DNA from: Parvibaculum sp.
GTDB taxonomy: Bacteria > Pseudomonadota > Alphaproteobacteria > Parvibaculales > Parvibaculaceae
DNA length: 64,000 nt
NCBI RefSeq assembly: GCF_030651915.1
Contig: NZ_JAUSBV010000011.1
Span: 2,501-66,500, forward strand
Direction: 5' to 3'
This document shows positions 49,343 through 57,567 of this stretch, in pieces. Numbering within the stretch: position 1 is the stretch's first letter; each line of letters starts with the position of its first letter. The notes beneath the pieces are model-generated. The model saw nothing but the letters and a program-made list of their open reading frames with translations. It was not told where the DNA came from and did no database searches. Both the position numbers and the translations under genes were made by a program.

Positions 49343-50494
49343 ATGACCCGGAACGGGGGGTTGAGTCAATTGCGTTGTTCGAACCTGACGACCGGTGTGT
49401 TGGTTTTTCTCGCCCTCGTTATCATCGGCGCGCCGGCCCATGCCGATGTGCAGCGCATTGAACTGAAGACAAACCCGCTTGTCTGGAACCCGGAGGACCG
49501 CAGCGAAACGCGCGCCGGCGAGCTGGAGTGGGCCGGCGGCATCGAAATAAAGTCACCAACAAAGGAGTTCGGCGGGTGGTCGGGCCTCGCCATCAATCCG
49601 GATGGAACCGCAATGCTCGCCGTTTCCGACGAGGGACACTGGTTGAGCGCAAAGATTCTATATGACGAAAGAGGCCGATTGTCGGGGATCGCCGAAGGTC
49701 GCATGGCGCCGATGTTGGGCCTCGACGGCGAACCGGTCGCCGGGAAGATGCTCGGCGATGCGGAAGGCCTGGTGGTCGACACAGATGAACCCTTGGCTGG
49801 CCAGGCCTATGTCAGCTTCGAACGCGCGCACCGTATTTGGCGTTACGATCTCGGTGCAGACGGTTTCATGGCGCGGCCCGAACAGCTCCTGACCCAGCGT
49901 CATTTTGGCCGCCTCAATTCCAATGGCGGCATCGAATCGATTGAATTGCTTCCTCCAGCAGACGCCGACGGAGAGCCGCGCATCCTCGCATTCACTGAAG
50001 ACACGTTAGACCCGCGCGGAAACATCAAAGCCTTCGTGGCCGACGGTCATGATATTTCATGGTTTGCCCTGCGCCCGCGTGCACCATACAAACCGACCGA
50101 TATAGCGCGACTGCCAAACGGCGATCTGCTCGTTCTGGAACGGCGTTTCTCGATGCTCGCCGGTGTCGGCATGCAACTGCGTCTGATCGACAAGGATGAC
50201 ATCATCCCCGGAGCGGTCGTTGACGGCGAGGTGCTTATCGATGTCGGGCAGCGCTATTCGATCGACAACATGGAGGGCTTGGCAGTTCGTGAGGACAAGA
50301 ACGGCGATCTGCTGATCTACATGCTCTCGGACGACAACTTCAATATGTTGCAACGAACGCTGCTGTTGATGTTCCGCCTGAAGGGGGACATATCGGCGGC
50401 GGTTGGCCCAGTCAGGCTCCCCCGAAACCCGACAGCGGGCGAATTGTCCGGCGCAACATTCCGGTCGGAACAAGCTGAAGCAGCGCCCAACTGA
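49343..50494 (+). CDS. Exported esterase-like activity of phytase family protein
   Basis: 383-residue protein with a signal peptide (GVLVFLALVIIGAPAHADV) and a beta-propeller-like esterase/phytase-type domain: FGGWSGLAINPDGTAMLAVSDEGHWL, DAEGLVVD, SFERAHRIWRYDL, NGGIESIELL, YKPTDIARLPNGDLLVLERRF and NMEGLAVREDKNG. Homologs are annotated from this domain only; substrate unknown. The domain ends near LLLMFRLKG; the last 35 residues are encoded in the tail-to-tail overlap with the next gene. The start ATG at 49343 is 19 codons inside the ORF-track call. Confidence 0.85.
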   Translation: MTRNGGLSQLRCSNLTTGVLVFLALVIIGAPAHADVQRIELKTNPLVWNPEDRSETRAGELEWAGGIEIKSPTKEFGGWSGLAINPDGTAMLAVSDEGHWLSAKILYDERGRLSGIAEGRMAPMLGLDGEPVAGKMLGDAEGLVVDTDEPLAGQAYVSFERAHRIWRYDLGADGFMARPEQLLTQRHFGRLNSNGGIESIELLPPADADGEPRILAFTEDTLDPRGNIKAFVADGHDISWFALRPRAPYKPTDIARLPNGDLLVLERRFSMLAGVGMQLRLIDKDDIIPGAVVDGEVLIDVGQRYSIDNMEGLAVREDKNGDLLIYMLSDDNFNMLQRTLLLMFRLKGDISAAVGPVRLPRNPTAGELSGATFRSEQAEAAPN

Positions 50495-51092
50495 AATACA
50501 ATCCAGCCTCGACAATGAGGCGAGCGATCAATGCACTGTCCCACGGCGCGGTCGGCCGCATACTGAATGTAACAACGAACGCAATTCCGCCCATCAGTGC
50601 CGCAAGAAAAGGCGCTTTCCACCAGGGAATGCCGCGCAACCAATCGAAGGTCAATATGTTGACGAGCTGCGCCAGCGCCATCGCGCCCGCAAAGGCGGCA
50701 GCCTCGGGATAGGGTACAACTTCCTCGCTGAAGTCGACGATGAGGCCTTCGTATAAGACCAGGATCAGCGCTCCGCCGATCAGGAGCCATGCGACAAAGG
50801 CAGCTGTGAGCGTCAACGCAGGCCCGTAACGGCGACTGGTGATGTTAAGAATGAAGAAAACAGCCGGCAGAACGACAAGACCCCACGTCATCCACTCCGC
50901 AGCGTCGAGCCGCGGATCGAGAGAGGCGAGATAACGGGCTTCCGCGACAGGCACCTCACGCAGGAGAAAAGCAGCAGCAAGAGTGGCGCACAAGGCGGCA
51001 ACCGGCACGATCAGCCGCAACAACGCCGTAACCAGCCGCGCAAGAAAACCCGGCCGGCTGACCGGCACACGATCAACCCCGCTATCCAGCAT
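50412..51092 (-). CDS. Integral membrane protein of unknown function
   Basis: 226-residue protein with about six hydrophobic helices, including LLRLIVPVAALCATLAAAFLL, WMTWGLVVLPAVFFILNI, LTLTAAFVAWLLIGGALILV, FAGAMALAQLVNILTFDW and FLAALMGGIAFVVTF. No domain is recognised. Its 3' end overlaps the end of the phytase-like gene by 83 bases on the opposite strand; the shared part encodes its last helix (YFSWALLQLVPTGM). The ATG at 51092 has GGGGG seven bases upstream; the ORF-track GTG at 51098 is the alternative. Confidence 0.72.
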   Translation of the reverse strand: MLDSGVDRVPVSRPGFLARLVTALLRLIVPVAALCATLAAAFLLREVPVAEARYLASLDPRLDAAEWMTWGLVVLPAVFFILNITSRRYGPALTLTAAFVAWLLIGGALILVLYEGLIVDFSEEVVPYPEAAAFAGAMALAQLVNILTFDWLRGIPWWKAPFLAALMGGIAFVVTFSMRPTAPWDSALIARLIVEAGLYFSWALLQLVPTGMLRRTIRPLSGFGGA

Positions 51093-51191
51093 CCGCACAC
51101 CCCCAAAACATCGGGGTGAAGTCTAGCGGCGCGGGCCGCAGTCTGAAAAGACCGCGACCTGATTTTCGATAAACTGGGTAAAATTTATTGG

Positions 51192-51220
51192 AAAAAGGTG
51201 GCTGAGAGCCACTTGTTTTT
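51192..51220 (-). terminator. Bidirectional-looking terminator past rpmB
   Basis: A six-base stem (GTGGCT / AGCCAC) with a GAG loop at 51198-51212 has CCTTTTTC after it on the minus strand, 25 bases beyond the rpmB stop, and TTGTTTTT on the plus strand. The short stem makes it moderate in strength. Confidence 0.72.
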
Positions 51221-51244
51221 AATTGTAGCAGTTGCAGACACCCG

Positions 51245-51535
51245 TCAGGCGGCAGCAACCTGTGCCTTCTCGACCGCACGCTTCAGCTTGAGCGCGCGCG
51301 AGGAGAGCTGCGCATCGGCAGCCTTCAACAGGAAGGGGTCAAGCCCACCATTATGTTCCACCGAACGCAGCGCATGCGCCGATATACGCAGGCTGACCTG
51401 CCGGCCCAACGCATCGCTAATGAGCGTTACCTGGCAGAGATTCGGCAGGAACCGGCGTCGGGTCTTGCGATTGGCGTGGCTCACATTGTTGCCGGACATC
51501 ACGGCCTTGCCGGACAGTTCGCAGCGGCGGGACAT
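51245..51535 (-). CDS. rpmB: 50S ribosomal protein L28
   Basis: 96-residue large-subunit protein. It starts [20 protein letters not shown] and continues with [13 protein letters not shown], the classic L28 signature, then [20 protein letters not shown]. It has only Cys5 and Cys34, not the four-cysteine zinc-ribbon form. AAAGGAAG lies upstream of the ATG at 51535; the ORF track adds 80 non-homologous codons. A terminator follows. Confidence 0.97.
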   Translation of the reverse strand: MSRRCELSGKAVMSGNNVSHANRKTRRRFLPNLCQVTLISDALGRQVSLRISAHALRSVEHNGGLDPFLLKAADAQLSSRALKLKRAVEKAQVAAA

Positions 51536-51635
51536 GGGGACTTCCTTTGTAAATTCGTCAGGCTGCCGCAGTTTCCCGCGCAGCCCTTGCAGGCGGGCAC
51601 GTATAAAAGGCCCGCAAGGACCAGTCAAGGCCCGT

Positions 51636-52679
51636 TCAGGCTTCTTCTGCGCGCCCGAGCACCAAACCCAGCAGCCGCCGTGCAGCCGCTGTAGGGGTCG
51701 TCCCACCCTCCCCCACCTCTCGCTCCAGTTGGGGCACCAGCGCCGCCGCCTTCGGATCGGTCTTGAGGCTCGCAATCAGGCCTTCCCGCAACTCGGTCCA
51801 GAACCAGGCTTTCGCTTGATTGGCCCGCAGCCGGTCCAGATCGCCAGATTTCGTCAGCGCCGTTCGGTAGGCCTCCGCAGCCTCCCAGACCTTGTCGAGC
51901 CCTTCTCCCTTGAGGGCGGACGCCAAAAGCACGTGTGGTGTCCATGCCGCGGTTTTAGGCCGCATCAGGTGAAGCGCCGCCTGATATTCCGTCTGCGCAC
52001 GCCGTGCAGCCGGGGCAAGGTCGCCATCGGCCTTGTTAACCACAATAAGGTCAGCAAGCTCCATAATACCCCGCTTGATCCCCTGCAATTCATCACCGCC
52101 GCCCGGCGCGAGCAGGAGTACGAACATATCGACCATATCGGCCACCGACGTTTCGGATTGGCCGACGCCTACCGTCTCGACAAGGATAACGTCGTAGCCG
52201 GCAGCCTCGGCGAGCAACATGGCCTCGCGCGTCCGCCGGGCGACGCCGCCAAGTGTGCCGCCTGAGGGCGATGGCCGGATAAAGGCGCGGGGGTCACGCG
52301 CCAGCAATTCCATGCGTGTCTTGTCGCCAAGGATCGAACCACCCGTCCGTGCCGATGACGGATCGACGGCCAGAACGGCAACGCGCAAGCCTTTGCCGGT
52401 CAAAAGCCGGCCGAAGGCCTCGATAAAGGTCGATTTACCCACGCCCGGCGTCCCGGACAGGCCCAACCTGACGGCTTTGCCCGTCTCGGGAAGCAACGCG
52501 GCCAGCAGCGCCTGAGCAATCTTCTGATGATCAGCGCGCGATGATTCGACAAGTGTTATGCCGCGCGCCAACGCAACGCGGCTCCCGGCGCGAATATCGG
52601 CAGCCAGTACCGATGGATCGGGCAGAGCGCGATTCAGGGCTTGTCGTTGCCGCTGCTTTTTTTCGCCACCAATCGTCAT
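51636..52679 (-). CDS. meaB: Methylmalonyl-CoA mutase-associated GTPase MeaB
   Basis: G3E-family GTPase (MeaB/ArgK) that loads and protects adenosylcobalamin on methylmalonyl-CoA mutase. The 347-residue protein has Walker [18 protein letters not shown], switch regions with [22 protein letters not shown] and [12 protein letters not shown], and the guanine-specific NKAD. The methylmalonyl-CoA mutase gene lies 1.6 kb upstream on the same strand, separated by a plus-strand DUF3108 gene and a small minus-strand gene. The start is the ATG at 52679; a TTG at 52700 is the ORF-track start. Confidence 0.95.
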   Translation of the reverse strand: MTIGGEKKQRQRQALNRALPDPSVLAADIRAGSRVALARGITLVESSRADHQKIAQALLAALLPETGKAVRLGLSGTPGVGKSTFIEAFGRLLTGKGLRVAVLAVDPSSARTGGSILGDKTRMELLARDPRAFIRPSPSGGTLGGVARRTREAMLLAEAAGYDVILVETVGVGQSETSVADMVDMFVLLLAPGGGDELQGIKRGIMELADLIVVNKADGDLAPAARRAQTEYQAALHLMRPKTAAWTPHVLLASALKGEGLDKVWEAAEAYRTALTKSGDLDRLRANQAKAWFWTELREGLIASLKTDPKAAALVPQLEREVGEGGTTPTAAARRLLGLVLGRAEEA

Positions 52680-52831
52680 TCCAGTTGCATACTTGGTCAA
52701 ATGGGGCTCCGTCCAGCCCCCGGGGCAGCCAGCAGGGGCCCGTTCACCTCCGGTTCATGCAGTTTTGGCGACCATAAGTCCCACGAGGCGATCCGCCCGG
52801 TAAAACCGGGCCTGACCGAGCGAGGAGAAAA

Positions 52832-53710
52832 ATGGCGCGATCCAAATACGCAATCAGGCGAACAGTTCCGGCATGGACGGCGCTCGCGGCAGCCATATTT
52901 GCGCTCGCACCCATGCCGGTTCATGTTGCAGCGGCGCCCGTTCCGCCAGAGTTGGAAACGGAGCAGCCCAGCATTCAGGCTGACTACACAGTGTATATCG
53001 GCGGTTTCATGGCCGCGGAAGGCACGGTCAGTGCAACCTTGCACGATGATACATATGTGATGAGGAGCTTCCTCGGTGTCGCCGGTGTGCCGAAGAACTT
53101 TTTCGATGCGAAATGGACCATGGAAAGCAGCGGCCGCATTAACGAGGCGGTGCCGCGCCCTGACTGGTTTGCATTCCATTCAAGCGAAAAAGGGAAAATC
53201 AAGTATCGAGAGATGAGCTACGACGCTGCCGGACGTCCGGAAATGACTTTCGAACCGCCGCTACGGCCTCACGAAGAGATTCGCGTGTTGCCGTTTGAGC
53301 GCCAGAATACGCTTGATCCGATCAGCGCCCTGCTGTTGCCGGTCACGACGAACGGGAATCCGTGCACGCGCCGCTTGGCAGTCTTCGATGGCAAGCACCG
53401 CTACGACCTCCAACTTGCCTTCGACAGCGAGGGCACGGTGACGACGCGCGACAAGGGCTATAGCGGCAAGGCAATCCGCTGTTCGGTTCAGATGACGCCA
53501 CGCAGCGGGATGCGCCAAACGAGCTTTACCCGAATGCTTCAACAGCGCGACAATGCACATATCTGGCTCGCCCCGATGAACGGCGGGAACATCTATATCC
53601 CCGTGCGCATTCAGGTAAGAACACCGATCGGCGGCGCTGTCATGGATGTCGTGAGACTTCGCCAGTATGCGGCGAAAGAACCGACTGCAACAGCTGCAGC
53701 GGCGAAATAG
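52832..53710 (+). CDS. DUF3108 domain-containing exported protein
   Basis: 292-residue protein with a signal peptide (WTALAAAIFALAPMPVHVAAA) and a DUF3108 beta-rich domain: YTVYIGGFMAAEGTVSATL, FDAKWTMESSGRIN, DPISALLLPV with FDGKHRYDLQLAF, and the end VRIQVRTPIGGAVMDV. Function is unknown; periplasmic location is inferred from the signal. GGAGAAAA lies before the ATG at 52832. It sits alone on the plus strand between meaB and a small gene. Confidence 0.87.
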   Translation: MARSKYAIRRTVPAWTALAAAIFALAPMPVHVAAAPVPPELETEQPSIQADYTVYIGGFMAAEGTVSATLHDDTYVMRSFLGVAGVPKNFFDAKWTMESSGRINEAVPRPDWFAFHSSEKGKIKYREMSYDAAGRPEMTFEPPLRPHEEIRVLPFERQNTLDPISALLLPVTTNGNPCTRRLAVFDGKHRYDLQLAFDSEGTVTTRDKGYSGKAIRCSVQMTPRSGMRQTSFTRMLQQRDNAHIWLAPMNGGNIYIPVRIQVRTPIGGAVMDVVRLRQYAAKEPTATAAAAK

Positions 53711-53717
53711 GCGGGCG

Positions 53718-53966
53718 TCAGCGGTCGTCCGTCTTTCCAGTTTCAGACGAACGAGTGACTTCGGAATAAAGCGCCCGCAGGCGCTTCACCAGGTCATCTT
53801 CAGGCGAAGTTCCCGCTTGTTCGATTTCCTTCAACAGTCCCTCAAGTCTTGTCGACAGCATGTCGTAATAGGCGCGCTGCTGCTCATCCGGATTCTTCAT
53901 CCGGGGATCGCTCAAATCGACAAGACGACGCCGCTTTGGGCGTGCAAAGCCTTCTCCGGTGCTCAT
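53718..53966 (-). CDS. Small hydrophilic protein of unknown function
   Basis: 82-residue charged, mainly helical protein (KNPDEQQRAYYDMLSTRLEGLLKEIEQAG; DDLVKRLRALYSEVTR), no cysteines or membrane segment; a short coiled coil is likely. GGAGG stands four bases before the ATG at 53966, a strong start signal; the ORF track begins 26 codons upstream. It converges with the DUF3108 gene, with seven bases between stops. No family recognised. Confidence 0.72.
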   Translation of the reverse strand: MSTGEGFARPKRRRLVDLSDPRMKNPDEQQRAYYDMLSTRLEGLLKEIEQAGTSPEDDLVKRLRALYSEVTRSSETGKTDDR

Positions 53967-54175
53967 CACACCTCCAGGGATCTCGCATATTTGAAACCTG
54001 TCGGCGGTCATGTTTTCCCGAGGTTTCCGGACCCGGGAGGGCACAACTCACCTGGCATGGCCCATTGGCGGCAGCTCTGAGATCGTTCGAGCCGCACGCG
54101 TACCATCGCCTGCCCGAATCTTTGTCCGGGCGTTCAGCGCTGAGATAACGACGCGTGTGAGCAGTTGCAATATCG

Positions 54176-54197
54176 AAAAAGCGCGTCGTGCGCTTTT
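54176..54197 (-). terminator. Probable Rho-independent terminator of the mutase gene
   Basis: An eight-base inverted repeat (AAAAGCGC / GCGCTTTT) with a five-base loop lies about 60 bases past the mutase stop; on the minus strand it continues into a run of five T. Stem G+C is limited to four pairs, so strength is moderate. Confidence 0.6.
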
Positions 54198-54255
54198 GAC
54201 GCAGACCGAGCCTTATTCCTAGGCAGGCAAAAAAATGCCGTATCTGTTGGCACTA

Positions 54256-56412
54256 TTATGCCGCATGCCGTCGCTTTTCGCGAATAAGTGTCAGGATTTC
54301 GAGCGCCGCTGAGGGAATATTCGTACCCGGACCGAAAATCGCCGACGCCCCAGCCTCTTTCAGGAAGTTGTAATCCTGTGCCGGAATGACACCACCACAG
54401 ATAATGAGGATGTCATCGGCGCCTTCATCCTTGAGCGCTTTGGCGAGCGCTGGCACCAGCGTCTTGTGACCGGCTGCGAGGCTCGAAATTCCAATAACGT
54501 GAACGTCGTTCTCGATCGCATCGCGCGCCGCCTCTTCGGGTGTCTGGAAAAGCGGTCCCACATCGACATCAAAGCCGAGATCGGCAAAGGCGGTCGCAAT
54601 CACTTTCGCACCGCGATCATGACCATCCTGACCCATCTTCACGACCAGCATCCGCGGGCGCCGGCCCTCGGCCTCGGCGAACGCTTCGATTTCCTTTGAA
54701 ATCTTCATGAAGCCCTCATCCCCTTCGTAAGCCTGCGCATAGACGCCCGATATCGACTTGATCTCGGCACGGTGACGGCCAAACACCTCTTCCATCGCGT
54801 CCGAAATCTCGCCGACGGTCGCGCGCGCGCGCGCTGCATCGACAGCAAGCGCGAGCAGATTCCCTTTGGCCCGCGCACCTTCCGTGAGCGCCGTGAGCGC
54901 CGCCCCGCACGTCGCCTCATCGCGCTCCGCACGCACTTTCTTCAAACGTGCGACTTGCGCCTCACGCACCATGGCGTTGTCGATGTCGAGAATCTCGAGC
55001 GGATCCTCTTTCGACAAACGATACTTGTTGACGCCCACGATAACTTCCTGGCCACGATCGATGCGTGCCTGCTTGCGCGCCGCCGCTTCTTCGATCCGCA
55101 GCTTCGGCATACCGGTGGCAACGGCCTTGGTCATACCGCCAAGCTCTTCGACTTCTTCGATCAGCTTCCAAGCTTCGCTGACGAGAGAATGCGTGAGGCT
55201 CTCCATGTAGTAGGAGCCGCCCATCGGATCGATCACATTGGTGATGCCGGTCTCGTGCTGGATGACGAGCTGCGTGTTGCGCGCGATGCGGGCCGAAAAA
55301 TCGGTCGGCAGGGCAATCGCCTCATCGAGCGCATTCGTGTGCAGCGACTGCGTACCGCCAAGCACCGCCGCCATCGCCTCGATCGTGGTGCGAATGACAT
55401 TGTTGTAGGGATCCTGCTCGGTGAGCGAGACACCCGAAGTCTGGCAATGCGTCCGCAGCATCGACGACTTGACGTCTTTCGGATTGAACTCGGCCATGAT
55501 TTTCGACCAGAGAAGCCGTGCCGCGCGAAGCTTGGCAATCTCCATGAAGAAATTCATGCCGATGGCAAAGAAGAATGAGAGCCGGGGCGCAAACTCATCG
55601 ACATCCAGCCCGGCCGCCAGTGCCGCGCGGACATATTCGCGCCCGTCGGCCAGCGTGAAGGCAAGTTCCTGAACCTGTGTCGCACCCGCTTCCTGCATAT
55701 GATAGCCGGAAATCGAGATCGTGTTGAACTTCGGCATGTGCCGGGAGCAATAACCAATAATGTCAGCGACGATCCGCATTGAGGGTTCGGGCGGATAGAT
55801 GTACGTATTGCGGACCATGAACTCCTTCAGAATATCGTTCTGAATCGTGCCCGCAAGCTGTTCCGGTTTCACGCCCTGCTCTTCGGCCGCCACAATATAA
55901 TTGGCAAGAATGGGGATAACGGCACCGTTCATCGTCATCGACACCGACATCTCTTCGAGCGGTATCCGGTCGAAGAGAATTTTCATATCCTCAACCGAGT
56001 CGATCGCAACGCCCGCCTTGCCGACGTCGCCGACGACGCGCGGATGGTCGCTGTCATAGCCACGGTGCGTGGCGAGATCGAAAGCGACCGAAAGCCCCTT
56101 CTGACCGCCAGCAAGATTGCGCCGGTAGAAAGCATTCGACTCTTCGGCGGTCGAAAAGCCGGCATATTGCCGGATGGTCCACGGGCGGCCGACATACATC
56201 GTTGCCTGAGGCCCCCGCGTATAGGGGGCAAAGCCGGGAAGCGTATTGGCGTCATAACCTTCAGCGGCCAGCCGCTCCAGATCCTCAGCCGTATAGAGTG
56301 GCTTGACGTCGATGCCCTCCGGGGTCTTCCAGACGAGCGACGTTGAACTGGCGCCCTTGGTTTGTTTGCTGACTGCAACTTCCCAGTCGTGAAGCGTCTT
56401 CCTGTCGGCCAT
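54256..56412 (-). CDS. scpA: Methylmalonyl-CoA mutase, single-chain (alpha-type)
   Basis: Adenosylcobalamin-dependent mutase interconverting methylmalonyl-CoA and succinyl-CoA, the last step of propionate and odd-chain fatty acid use. The 718-residue protein has the substrate-binding barrel ([54 protein letters not shown]) and the C-terminal B12 domain with [22 protein letters not shown], holding the DxHxxG cobalt-ligand His. Length fits the homodimeric ScpA/MutB type. The start is the ATG at 56412 ([14 protein letters not shown]). MeaB and CobS/CobT in the window support B12 dependence. Confidence 0.96.
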   Translation of the reverse strand: MADRKTLHDWEVAVSKQTKGASSTSLVWKTPEGIDVKPLYTAEDLERLAAEGYDANTLPGFAPYTRGPQATMYVGRPWTIRQYAGFSTAEESNAFYRRNLAGGQKGLSVAFDLATHRGYDSDHPRVVGDVGKAGVAIDSVEDMKILFDRIPLEEMSVSMTMNGAVIPILANYIVAAEEQGVKPEQLAGTIQNDILKEFMVRNTYIYPPEPSMRIVADIIGYCSRHMPKFNTISISGYHMQEAGATQVQELAFTLADGREYVRAALAAGLDVDEFAPRLSFFFAIGMNFFMEIAKLRAARLLWSKIMAEFNPKDVKSSMLRTHCQTSGVSLTEQDPYNNVIRTTIEAMAAVLGGTQSLHTNALDEAIALPTDFSARIARNTQLVIQHETGITNVIDPMGGSYYMESLTHSLVSEAWKLIEEVEELGGMTKAVATGMPKLRIEEAAARKQARIDRGQEVIVGVNKYRLSKEDPLEILDIDNAMVREAQVARLKKVRAERDEATCGAALTALTEGARAKGNLLALAVDAARARATVGEISDAMEEVFGRHRAEIKSISGVYAQAYEGDEGFMKISKEIEAFAEAEGRRPRMLVVKMGQDGHDRGAKVIATAFADLGFDVDVGPLFQTPEEAARDAIENDVHVIGISSLAAGHKTLVPALAKALKDEGADDILIICGGVIPAQDYNFLKEAGASAIFGPGTNIPSAALEILTLIREKRRHAA

Positions 56413-56687
56413 CTCGTCTCTACTCGCTCGAAATTCTTCGGAAATTCCCCAGTCGCCACTGTAACATAGCGCTGCCGGTCCCAAAATGCGGCTGGAGTAT
56501 CGAGGAACCGCCGAGCAGGGTCAAACCGCCCGGAAATACGGAGACGGGGCCACAATTCCGTTGCGTCAGATCGGTCGCGAAATTGCGTCCGCGCTCTGGC
56601 CGCCGTCAAATACATGCCTTACGGTGTGGCTGGCCGGATACGCTGTGCCACCGCTTCAGCGCAGTGGAAGAAAATTGAGGGAGAAAT

Positions 56688-57386
56688 ATGTCTGTGACCC
56701 GAGTTCGTCTGAGCGCGCCCGCGATGACCGTCTTCGCGCTTTGCCTGGTCGCCTTTACGATTACAGCCTGCACCGGAGGAGGGGCGGCCCGAAAACGCGA
56801 CGCCGAGGGGCGCGTGCTGCCAACACTGGCGGAGCAGGATCCCTCGGGGACGCTTTATGCAAAGTCGATCAGCGATGCCGGGCGCGGCGAATGCGACGAA
56901 CGAACTCTCGATGTTCTGACCTGCTTTTCCTATCGCGGACATGGATATGAAGGCGCACAAACGGCCTTGGGCCAATGCCTGATTACCGGCGGCGACAACA
57001 CCGAAGGGATTGACTGGGTGCACCGCGCCGCAGACGCCGGTTGGCCCGACGCTCAAAAACTCCTCGCCCAGATATATCTAGCCGGAAATGTAACGACGCG
57101 CGACAGCGTCGAAGCGGCCAAATGGGCCAAGCTGTACAGCCGCAATCCGTCCCTTCTCTCGCTCGGCGTACAGCCTGACCGGAATCTCGCTCTCGCCTTT
57201 CAGGGCGAGATTGCGGTGGAACAAAACACCGAGGCCGATCAGCGTGTTGCCGCTTGGGCTCCGCGCTACTGGACCCCGACCTCCCAGGTTGACCAGAACG
57301 TAAAACGAAGCTGCGAAGTCGAGGGACGTCGCCCCCCCCGCGCGCGCCAGGATGCGCCGCTCATAACGGTACCCGATATCTACTAG
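56688..57386 (+). CDS. Sel1-type repeat lipoprotein
   Basis: 232-residue exported protein with a lipoprotein signal (AMTVFALCLVAFTITAC, lipobox ITAC). The middle has Sel1-like helices (GIDWVHRAADAGWPDAQKLLAQIYLAGN and DSVEAAKWAKLYS), which usually mediate protein contacts. Cysteines (GECDE, LTCFSY, GQCLIT, KRSCEV) could form two disulfides in the periplasm. TGAGGGAGA lies before the ATG. No specific function is indicated. Confidence 0.78.
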   Translation: MSVTRVRLSAPAMTVFALCLVAFTITACTGGGAARKRDAEGRVLPTLAEQDPSGTLYAKSISDAGRGECDERTLDVLTCFSYRGHGYEGAQTALGQCLITGGDNTEGIDWVHRAADAGWPDAQKLLAQIYLAGNVTTRDSVEAAKWAKLYSRNPSLLSLGVQPDRNLALAFQGEIAVEQNTEADQRVAAWAPRYWTPTSQVDQNVKRSCEVEGRRPPRARQDAPLITVPDIY

Positions 57387-57567
57387 CGACCGCTCATCGC
57401 CGGCCCGTCGCTGCTGACGACATTGCCCGGCTCGACGAGAACGGCGACGACCCAGCCCGAAGATTGGCCATTTTCGGGGTAAAATCTTGCATTCAGGGAA
57501 ACTTTACCTCCCTCCCCTAAACCTCATAGCACGTGGGGTTCTAATTTGGGGGAGGAGCCCCGCTCGG

